Origin: an uncultured bacterium
Lineage (GTDB): Bacteria > Bacillota > Clostridia > Lachnospirales > Lachnospiraceae
NCBI GenBank assembly: GCA_947651225.1
Contig: CANSYK010000006.1
Span: 1-64,000 of the forward strand
Reading direction: 5' to 3'
DNA: 64,000 nucleotides
A program made the translations under genes and the position numbers. Below the pieces are notes generated by a model. The model was not told the DNA's origin. It saw only the letters and a list, made by a program, of their open reading frames with translations, and made no database searches. This document shows, in pieces, positions 1 to 6,925 of this stretch. How positions within the stretch are numbered: the stretch's first letter is position 1; each line of letters begins with the position of its first letter.

Positions 1-2
1 GT

Positions 3-65
3 GAAATTGCGTATTTCTTCATTGGACAAAAGCGGGAATCTGTGCTAAACTATATTCAGGACTAA
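3..65 (+). CDS. 3' end of an unidentified gene, truncated by window edge
   Basis: An open frame enters from the left edge and stops at TAA 63-65. Its last 20 codons (EIAYFFIG...NYIQD) have ordinary protein composition, whereas the other two forward frames look random or close early. It lies just upstream of the recombinase set, so it probably belongs to the same mobile element. The product cannot be identified from 20 residues. Confidence 0.35.
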   Translation, partial: EIAYFFIGQKRESVLNYIQD

Positions 66-126
66 ATTCATATGTGGAACCCTGATTTTATGGTTTGTCA
101 GCACTATAAAATTAGGAGGAAGCGGT

Positions 127-1821
127 ATGGGTGAATACATTTCATACATATCTTATTTGGCTGCTGTGTACCTGCGTCTGTCAAAAGAAGATGAAGATTT
201 GCGGGAGAGCAAGGACAAGAAAGAAAGCAACAGCATCGCCAATCAAAAGGCATTGATATTAAAAGCAATAGAATCTATGCCAAATGTTACCCTTTATGAC
301 ATTTATATAGATGATGGATTTACAGGACTTAATTTTGAGCGTCCGAGTTTTCAGCGTATGTGCCAAGATATTTACGATGGTAAGGTAAATATGGTCATTG
401 TAAAGGATTTATCAAGGTTAGGACGTGATTACATTGATTCTGGACGCTATGTGAAAAAGATTTTTCCGTCCTATCATGTTCGGTTTGTATCTGTACTGGA
501 TCATTTTGACAGCCTGACAGCTACGCAAAGCGATGTAAATCTGCTGATTCCGGTCAAAAATTTTGTAAATGATAATTATAGCCGGGATATATCTGGCAAA
601 GTGAGAAGTCATCAGGAGGTTATGCGTGAAAGCGGGCTGTATATCGGCGCTCATGTTGCATACGGTTATAAAAAACTGGAAACGGACAGGAATAAAATCA
701 TACCAGATGAATATGCGGCTGATATTGTACGCAAGATTTTTGACTGGAAATTAAAAGGTATGAGTTCAGCGGCAATCGCTAAAAAACTCAATGAACTTGG
801 TGTAGCAGCTCCTTCTGAGTATAAAAGGCAGATTGGCGGAAATTATAAATGCGGTTTTCAGAAAAATGCAAAAGCAAAATGGTCGGCGGTATCTATTAAC
901 CGCATATTAAAGAACAAGATTTATATAGGTGTGCTTGAACAGGGAAAACGTGAAAAAGTCAATTATAAGCTGAATAAGGTTATAGAAAAGCCGGAAACAG
1001 AGTGGGCGGTAAAAGAAAATACCCATGAAGCGATTATCAGTAAGGCGGATTTTGAAAATGTGGCAAAACTCTTAAATCTTGACACCCGTAAATCTCCGGA
1101 TGAAGAAACTTTGTTCATGCTGTCCGGTTTGATGTTCTGTGGGGAATGTGGCAGGAGTATGGTCAGACGTTGTAACCGTTATAAAGCGAAACAGAACATA
1201 TACTATATATGTGCCACTTATAATAAAGGAAAAGGGTGCAGCCGCCACAGCATAAACCAGTCAGTGGTAGAAGATATACTGCTGGATGCAATCAAAAGGC
1301 ATATTGAACACGTTGCCAAACTGGATGAACTTTTGACTTTAATGAAAGAGAATGAAGCCTGTTATGATGATGTGGTGGCGAATGACCGGGAAATCCTTGC
1401 TAAGTATCAAGAGCTGGAACAGTGTAAGAAGGTGGAAATGGCTTTGCACAGAGATCTGGCGGCAGGGATTATTTCCATAGATGAATATGAGCAGTTTAAA
1501 GAAAATTTTGCTCGTAAGTCCGCAGAGATAGAGGAAACAATCAGAAAATTGCAGGCGGAGATAGAAACAGTTTTTAAAGAAGGACTGTTTGCGAATGAAT
1601 GGATTGATACATTTACGAAAAAAGGAAATATCACATCGTTAGATAGAAGTATCGTTCTGTCATTAGTGGAGAAAATTACTGTTTATGAAGAAAACAGAAT
1701 TGAGATCACCTTTAAGTATCAGGATGAATACGAAACCTTATGTAAAATTACAAGTAGTATTGCCTGCAATCCTACTGGGCACATTCCGGCATCTATGAAG
1801 GGGGTGGGCATCAATGGCTAG
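127..1821 (+). CDS. Large serine recombinase, first of three
   Basis: A 564-residue site-specific recombinase of the large serine (resolvase/invertase-type) family, which cuts and rejoins element and target att sites through a serine-DNA link. The N-terminal catalytic domain shows the YLRLS motif with probable nucleophile Ser19, followed by SNSIANQ, DDGFTG and the VKDLSRLGRD motif near residue 100. A recombinase domain follows, then a zinc ribbon (CGEC near residue 339 with a later C-x5-C) and a C-terminal coiled-coil stretch at about 410-480. An AGGAGG site stands seven bases before the ATG. It overlaps the next recombinase gene by 8 bp, so the two are probably translated together. Length and domain order are normal for the family. 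Its specific partner sites are not known. Confidence 0.93.
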   Translation: MGEYISYISYLAAVYLRLSKEDEDLRESKDKKESNSIANQKALILKAIESMPNVTLYDIYIDDGFTGLNFERPSFQRMCQDIYDGKVNMVIVKDLSRLGRDYIDSGRYVKKIFPSYHVRFVSVLDHFDSLTATQSDVNLLIPVKNFVNDNYSRDISGKVRSHQEVMRESGLYIGAHVAYGYKKLETDRNKIIPDEYAADIVRKIFDWKLKGMSSAAIAKKLNELGVAAPSEYKRQIGGNYKCGFQKNAKAKWSAVSINRILKNKIYIGVLEQGKREKVNYKLNKVIEKPETEWAVKENTHEAIISKADFENVAKLLNLDTRKSPDEETLFMLSGLMFCGECGRSMVRRCNRYKAKQNIYYICATYNKGKGCSRHSINQSVVEDILLDAIKRHIEHVAKLDELLTLMKENEACYDDVVANDREILAKYQELEQCKKVEMALHRDLAAGIISIDEYEQFKENFARKSAEIEETIRKLQAEIETVFKEGLFANEWIDTFTKKGNITSLDRSIVLSLVEKITVYEENRIEITFKYQDEYETLCKITSSIACNPTGHIPASMKGVGING

Positions 1822-3496
1822 GACAGCGGACAGGTATAGAAAGAACTATGTTAAAACAAAGAAAACTGACAAAGTATATCAGGTTGGAGATTATTTAAGG
1901 CTATCGGTGGACAGTGACTATACAGGGAGCGACTCCTTAGAAAATCAAAGAAAGCTGGCACAGGAATATATAAGTAGACGTCCTGACCTGAATATAGTAA
2001 GAGAATATGTTGATGATGGGAAAACAGGAACAGATTTTTCACGTCCGGCATTTAGCCGGATGATAGCAGATATGAAAGCAGGAATCATTGACTGTGTGAT
2101 TGTCAAGGATTTATCCCGGTTTGGAAGGGAGTACATAGAAGCCGGCAATTATATTGAGAAGGTATTTCCGTTCTTAGGTGTGCGCTTTATATCCATTGTT
2201 GACAGGTATGATAGTGCTGATGCAGATTGCAGCAGAGAACTTTTGCTTATTTCTCTTAAAAACCTTATGCATGAGATGTATGCAAGGGATATTTCCAAGA
2301 AAGTAGGAAGCACCTTTCGGACGAAACAGGAAAAAGGGATGTTCTATCGCAGTGCTACGATTCCTTATGGATATAAGATGAATGGAAGTGGTACGAATTA
2401 TATGATCTGTGAGCAGACAGCTCCGATTGTACGGGAGATATTTAAACAGTGCGGCGAGGGGATTTCTAATTATGCAATAAGCCGATGGCTGTATGATAAC
2501 CATGTTTATACACCACAGCAATATGCTTTGACAGGCAGTGTATATAGGAAGCCGGAAGAAGAGCTGAAAATATGGCATTGTTCTACAATTAAGCGGCTTC
2601 TGGAAAACCCTGTTTATATCGGAAGGGTTATAAGACATCAATCAGAGCAGAGCTTTTTTGCGGGGAAAAAGGCAAGTCCAGTACCGGAACAGGAGCAGAT
2701 TGTTATTGAGAATAACCATGAACCGATTATTGAAAAGTCGATGTTTGAGATTGTCCAGAAGATACTAAGTCAGACAAAGGATAAAAAAACCGAATCTGCC
2801 TGTGAACGCCAAACGGTTGTATTTGAGAGAAATATATTTCAAGGGAAGCTGTTCTGCGGCTCTTGTAAGGCAAATATGGTCAGGGTAGGCGCTTATCGCT
2901 CTGTCAATGGGGTAAAGGAGCAATACAAGATTTTTAAGTGCAGTACTCATAGAAATCACTGCGATTTATGTGATACAAGGTGGATTGCAGAGGACTTGCT
3001 GTGTGATATTCTGTATGGCACGATACGCAGGCATTTGAGTTTGATAAAAGGGATAAAGAAAAAGATAGAAAAAGATATTCGTTATTCCTTTGAAGAAAAT
3101 CTGAAACAGACAGAATGGAAAAGACAAAAGATTGTGAGTACAAAGAACCTATTGGAGCAAGAGTATATGCAGAAATATTCAGATTATGCGGAAGGAAGTA
3201 TCTCACAGGCGGCATTTCTGCAATATAAAAGTACCTATCATGAGAAAATAGAACTATGCGGGAAACAGGAGAATGTTTGTGCTAAAGAGGTAAAAGGGAT
3301 AAAGAAGTGTCAGGCGGCTTTGCAAAAACTATTGTCGGACTGGCTTTGCTTTCAGAATACAAGGAAATTGACGGAAACAATGGTAGAAATCTGTGTTGAC
3401 AGAATAGAGCTTTTTACTGATAACCGGGTGGAAATAAAGTTAAGGTATCAGGATTGCTTTTCGGTTCTTGATAGTTGGATGCAAAAGGAGGTGTGA
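1814..3496 (+). CDS. Large serine recombinase, second of three
   Basis: A 560-residue large serine recombinase. The catalytic domain carries GDYLRLS (probable nucleophile Ser31), SLENQ, DDGKTGTDFSRP and VKDLSRFGREYIEAGNYIE. The middle region has the usual recombinase domain (IPYGYK, then the WHCSTIKRLLENPVYIG segment). A zinc ribbon begins near LFCGSCKANM and ends in a cysteine-rich C-x-S-T-H...C-x2-C part. The C-terminus is basic and coiled-coil-like. The ATG lies inside the end of the preceding gene behind a GGGGGTG ribosome site. It is clearly diverged from its two neighbours, so the trio is not a recent tandem duplication. The three proteins may act jointly, as paired recombinases do in some other elements, but that is inference. 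Confidence 0.92.
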   Translation: MARTADRYRKNYVKTKKTDKVYQVGDYLRLSVDSDYTGSDSLENQRKLAQEYISRRPDLNIVREYVDDGKTGTDFSRPAFSRMIADMKAGIIDCVIVKDLSRFGREYIEAGNYIEKVFPFLGVRFISIVDRYDSADADCSRELLLISLKNLMHEMYARDISKKVGSTFRTKQEKGMFYRSATIPYGYKMNGSGTNYMICEQTAPIVREIFKQCGEGISNYAISRWLYDNHVYTPQQYALTGSVYRKPEEELKIWHCSTIKRLLENPVYIGRVIRHQSEQSFFAGKKASPVPEQEQIVIENNHEPIIEKSMFEIVQKILSQTKDKKTESACERQTVVFERNIFQGKLFCGSCKANMVRVGAYRSVNGVKEQYKIFKCSTHRNHCDLCDTRWIAEDLLCDILYGTIRRHLSLIKGIKKKIEKDIRYSFEENLKQTEWKRQKIVSTKNLLEQEYMQKYSDYAEGSISQAAFLQYKSTYHEKIELCGKQENVCAKEVKGIKKCQAALQKLLSDWLCFQNTRKLTETMVEICVDRIELFTDNRVEIKLRYQDCFSVLDSWMQKEV

Positions 3497-3500
3497 TTTT

Positions 3501-5129
3501 ATGCTGTTTATGGTTCTGGCACTGTATTTAAGGCTGTCAAAAGAAGATGGTGATATGGTTGATGAAAGCAATAGTATCACAAATCAAAGGCTCATTCTAC
3601 GCAAGTTTGTGGAGCAAAAACCGGAATTTGCGGGTTTTGAGATAAAGGAATACATAGATGACGGATTCAGCGGTAAAAATTTTGAAAGACCGGGGGTTCA
3701 GGAACTATTGGAAGATGTAAAATCCGGTAAAGTGTCCATTATCATTGTGAAGGACTTCTCACGCTTTGGAAGAAACCATATTGAAGTCGGTAATTACATT
3801 GAAAAGATATTTCCATTATTGGATGTTCGATTTATCGCTGTCAATAACAGCTTTGACAGCAAAGACTATAAAGGAACGACACCAGATATGGATGTTGCGT
3901 TTGAGAATCTGATGTATGATTATTTTAGCGAAGAAAACTCTGTTAAAATCAAAAATGACCTGATGGGAAGGCGTAAGCGAGGGAAATATCTTGCCACATT
4001 TGCGGCATTTGGCTATAAAAAATCGCCCTCAGACCATAACCGTATAGTAGTAGATGAGGAAGCGGCGTCTGTTGTACGCATGATTTTTGAGAAGTATGCA
4101 GAGTGTGGAATTAAGGCGGAGGTGGCAAGGTATTTAAACCAGAAAGATATTCCTACACCACAAATCTATGCAGTGAAAAGCGGCAGCACCTACCAATGGA
4201 AATATCAGGGCGAAAAAAAAGTGTGGAATGGCTCTATCATAGGAAGAATTTTGAAAAATGAGATATATGTGGGAAATACAGTTTTTCATAAAAAGGAAAC
4301 GATTGAGGTCGGTTCAAGAAGAACGAAATGCTTGCCAAAAGATGAATGGGAAGTCTGCGAAGGTACACATGAACCAATCATATCAAAGGAATTATTTGAA
4401 TATGTGAACAGCATGGATGCCCGGACAAGCAGCATAAAAAAACTGGCAGATCGAGAAAATTTAGATAAGACGGTATATTGTGAGGGAGAAAAGAGAAAAA
4501 GGGGAAGTGCGGATTCGCCTGTTAAGGGATTGGTAAAGTGCGGTGGATGCAGACACAATATGCAGCGTCGAAGCAGATTAAATGCGTCTTATTATTGCAG
4601 ATATTACTATGAAACGAAGCAGGAGGGATGTTGCCCGGAGAATGTCAAGGAATCGGAACTCATAGCAGTTGTTTTGTCAGCAATCAGGAATCAGGCAATG
4701 CTGGCAGGGGAAATGGGAAGGTTACAGGATTTATATAACAATCAGTTCCAGGAGCGTGTCAAGGCGGATCAGGAGCAAAAGGAGCAGCTTCAGGAACAGA
4801 TTCAAAAACTTACAGATAGCAATTTTTCACTGTATGAAAGCTATGCAAAAGGTGAGATTGATGCTGACTGTTTTTTACAGAAAAAAGAAAATAACAATAA
4901 GCAGATAGAAATATATGAAGCAGAACTTAGGGCTTGCCATTCAAAAGAAACAGCAGTACCGGATGAAAAGTCTGATTTGTTAAACTTGTTAAAAGGAAAA
5001 GAAAATCTAACAGACCTTACAAAAGAGGTTGTCAGACAGCTTGTAGATGCGGTTTATGTATATGGCGGCAACCGGGTTGAGGTTGTCTTTAAGTTTCAGG
5101 ACAAAAGCGTGGAAACATTGAAAAATTAA
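3501..5129 (+). CDS. Large serine recombinase, third of three
   Basis: A 542-residue large serine recombinase. The ATG at 3501 is chosen because an AGGAGG at 3487-3492 precedes it by eight bases. The longer frame, which starts at 3468 inside the previous gene, has no such site. Visible motifs are LYLRLSKEDGD (probable nucleophile Ser13), SNSITNQ, DDGFSGKNFERPG, VKDFSRFGRNHIEVGNYIE, the zinc ribbon (VKCGGCRHNM...YYCRYY...GCCPEN) and a C-terminal coiled coil. It starts 4 bp after the stop of the second recombinase, completing a three-gene unit. A strong second open frame at 4669-4908 is only a shadow. Confidence 0.92.
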   Translation: MLFMVLALYLRLSKEDGDMVDESNSITNQRLILRKFVEQKPEFAGFEIKEYIDDGFSGKNFERPGVQELLEDVKSGKVSIIIVKDFSRFGRNHIEVGNYIEKIFPLLDVRFIAVNNSFDSKDYKGTTPDMDVAFENLMYDYFSEENSVKIKNDLMGRRKRGKYLATFAAFGYKKSPSDHNRIVVDEEAASVVRMIFEKYAECGIKAEVARYLNQKDIPTPQIYAVKSGSTYQWKYQGEKKVWNGSIIGRILKNEIYVGNTVFHKKETIEVGSRRTKCLPKDEWEVCEGTHEPIISKELFEYVNSMDARTSSIKKLADRENLDKTVYCEGEKRKRGSADSPVKGLVKCGGCRHNMQRRSRLNASYYCRYYYETKQEGCCPENVKESELIAVVLSAIRNQAMLAGEMGRLQDLYNNQFQERVKADQEQKEQLQEQIQKLTDSNFSLYESYAKGEIDADCFLQKKENNNKQIEIYEAELRACHSKETAVPDEKSDLLNLLKGKENLTDLTKEVVRQLVDAVYVYGGNRVEVVFKFQDKSVETLKN

Positions 5130-5165
5130 GGTTTTTATGATATTATAAGGACAGGAGAATAGGAT

Positions 5166-5960
5166 ATGACAAATGAGCAGAAAAGGGAAGAGAAACAGAA
5201 GCTGCTTTTAGAACGCTTACAGGAAATGAGTTATTTTGATGACGAATTTATGACAAAATGTCTGGAAGATTATCCCAAAGGGGTAGAACTGATGCTGCGC
5301 ATTATTATGAATGATGCAAAGTTAGTTGTAAAAGAAGCACAGGTACAGGCGGTAATAAAGAACCTGCAAGGGCGTTCTATCAGAATGGATGTTAAGACAA
5401 ATGATGTGTCAAAGAAACAGTACGATGTAGAACTGCAACGAGCCGACAGTGGGGCAAAGCCGAAACGTGCGAGATATAACAGCAGTTTAATGGATGCAAA
5501 TTCCATTCTTCCGGGAGATGATACGGAAATGCTGGCGGAAACGTATGTGGTATTTATTACAGAGAATGATGTGCTTGAAGGTAATCTCCCGATTTATCAT
5601 ATTGACAGGACAATTCAAGAAACAGGGGCGTTGTTTAATGATAAAGCACATATTATATATGTAAACGGAGAGATTAAAGATGATACACCATTAGGGCGGT
5701 TGATGCACGATTTAAGCTGTGCTGATCCAGACGATATGAATTATAAGGAATTAGCAGACCGGGCAAGATATTTCAAGAAAGATGAGGAAGGACGAAAAAT
5801 TATGAGTAAAATCATGGAGCAGCTTTTAAATGAAGAAAAAATTGAAGCAGCAAAGCGTATGCTGGAAAGAGGAAAAATGACAAAAGAGGAAATTGCAGAG
5901 GATTTAGATTTGCCATTGAGTGTAGTGGAAAGACTTGAGAATGATTTACAACTGGCATAA
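5166..5960 (+). CDS. Rpn / PD-(D/E)XK nuclease-family putative transposase protein
   Basis: A 264-residue protein of the Rpn/PDDEXK nuclease transposase group, which is common and multicopy in gut Clostridia. The nuclease fold is indicated by IRMDVKTND, then YDVELQRAD (the D...ExQ part of the catalytic motif near residues 74-90), RARYNSSLMDA and a hydrophobic YVVFITENDV strand. The C-terminus has a helix-turn-helix-like KEEIAEDLDLPLSVVERLE segment, as usual in the family. AGGAG and AGGAT sites precede the ATG. It is the last gene of the mobile element, 37 bp after the third recombinase, and is followed by a terminator. Family members promote recombination in other bacteria. Whether this one moves DNA or is cargo cannot be read from the sequence. 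Confidence 0.8.
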   Translation: MTNEQKREEKQKLLLERLQEMSYFDDEFMTKCLEDYPKGVELMLRIIMNDAKLVVKEAQVQAVIKNLQGRSIRMDVKTNDVSKKQYDVELQRADSGAKPKRARYNSSLMDANSILPGDDTEMLAETYVVFITENDVLEGNLPIYHIDRTIQETGALFNDKAHIIYVNGEIKDDTPLGRLMHDLSCADPDDMNYKELADRARYFKKDEEGRKIMSKIMEQLLNEEKIEAAKRMLERGKMTKEEIAEDLDLPLSVVERLENDLQLA

Positions 5961-5981
5961 TGAATTTTGCGGTGGATTGTG

Positions 5982-6018
5982 AAAGCAGGAACTCATGAAA
6001 CGGAGAAATCCTGCTTTT
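5982..6018 (+). terminator. Intrinsic terminator after the Rpn-family gene
   Basis: AAAGCAGGA at 5982-5990 pairs with TCCTGCTTT at 6009-6017, followed by a short T-rich run. It closes the element's last transcription unit before the spmA remnant. Confidence 0.75.
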
Positions 6019-6103
6019 ATTATATTGATTTTCTTGTTTTGGTATTATTCAACAATAAGAGAAAGGAAAAAACCATTATTACAAGATATTTTTCACAAAG
6101 TTC

Positions 6104-6121
6104 GTGTCACTAACTTGACAC
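6104..6121. other. Candidate attachment site (right end of the mobile element)
   Basis: GTGTCA-CTAACT-TGACAC is a perfect 6-bp inverted repeat around a 6-bp centre. Attachment sites of large serine recombinases are typically imperfect dyads with the crossover in the middle. Recognisable SpmA coding starts at about 6113, within this site, and nothing SpmA-like precedes it. The left half-site would be outside the window. Confidence 0.5.
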
Positions 6122-6435
6122 AAGGGGGCTTAAAGGCAATGAAAGAACTGGCGTCGCTGGAAAGGGAGAGGATTGCAAAACAAAAGAAATCTGGCGGCAT
6201 GGCTCCAGATGATGTGCAGGTTACGAAAGCAAGTGATGAAATGTGCACTTTCCTAGTAATTAATATATCTTCTTTGCAGCTAATCCCTGTCAGCGTTATT
6301 GCCTACCGGGCGCAGTATGGCGCAGTTAATCCGGCGGCAATTGTGCTTCCGGGGTTGATTGCTACAGTGGCAAGTACTTTGGCGGCAGTTATATTTTGCA
6401 GGTGGATGGGGAAAAAAGGGCGTAATCAGAATTGA
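6113..6435 (+). pseudogene. spmA: 3' fragment of spore maturation protein A (spmA), cut by the element
   Basis: About 107 residues, from NLTQGGLKAMKEL to the TGA at 6433-6435, match the C-terminal half of SpmA, a membrane protein with a nucleoside-recognition (Gate) domain needed for spore core dehydration. Telling features are GLKAMKEL, the ASDEMCTFLVINISSLQLIPVSVIAYR segment, and a last transmembrane helix (IVLPGLIATVASTLAAVIF). Full SpmA is close to 200 residues, so roughly the first half is missing. The frame stays open upstream to 5995, but that part runs through a terminator and the putative att site and is not SpmA. The N-terminal half should lie at the other end of the inserted element. 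Confidence 0.78.
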
Positions 6436-6460
6436 TTTTTATGGCATTCTATTGTATAAT
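6432..6460 (+). promoter_or_regulatory. Sigma-A type promoter for the signalling cluster
   Basis: TTGATT at 6432-6437, a 17-bp spacer and TATAAT at 6455-6460. It overlaps the stop of the spmA remnant and stands 56 bp before the receiver gene, so the long signalling block can be transcribed independently of spmA. Confidence 0.6.
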
Positions 6461-6516
6461 ACTTCCTTAGCAAGGTGAGAGAGTTTGCGCAGAAAAGCGT
6501 AGGAATGAGGAAGAAT

Positions 6517-6897
6517 ATGGCAAATTATAATAAGACAGTTTTGATTGTTGATGATTCAGAGGCAGACCGGATGGCATTAAAGAGCATGCTTGGAGAATTT
6601 AAATTAATAGAGGCAGAAAGCGGGTATGCTGCCCAGACAGTTATTACAGAAAGAAGGTTCGATTTGGATGCTATTTTTCTGGATGTTTCAATGCCAGGGC
6701 TTGATGGGTTCGGGGTATTGAAAAATATGCAATTAAAGGGGATACATAATATATCTGTTTTCATGGTTTCTTCTGAGGCAACGACAGAAAATGTGACGAA
6801 AGCAGCAAAATTTAATGTTGCAGGCTTTATTAAGAAGCCGCTTGAGAAGGGGGATGTTTTGAGCAGGCTGAAGACAAATCTTGGAATATCAGGATAA
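6517..6897 (+). CDS. Single-domain response regulator (CheY-like)
   Basis: A 126-residue stand-alone receiver. It has the acidic pair in VLIVDDSEAD, the phosphoacceptor Asp in IFLDVSMPGLDG, the switch Ser/Thr in FMVSSEATTE, and the Lys in GFIKKPL. No output domain is attached, so it probably passes phosphate on or binds a partner. The ATG at 6517 is preferred because GAGG stands six bases before it; a longer GTG frame from 6475 has no good site. It opens the signalling block and ends 28 bp before the hybrid kinase, its likely partner. Confidence 0.88.
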   Translation: MANYNKTVLIVDDSEADRMALKSMLGEFKLIEAESGYAAQTVITERRFDLDAIFLDVSMPGLDGFGVLKNMQLKGIHNISVFMVSSEATTENVTKAAKFNVAGFIKKPLEKGDVLSRLKTNLGISG

Positions 6898-6925
6898 GAC
6901 ATGCTGACGAAAGGAATGGATAAGG

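Noticed and set aside
5995-6112. N-terminal part of the open frame that reads into the spmA remnant
   Set aside because: It runs through the terminator at 5982-6018 and the putative att site and has no SpmA-like residues; the open frame is by chance.
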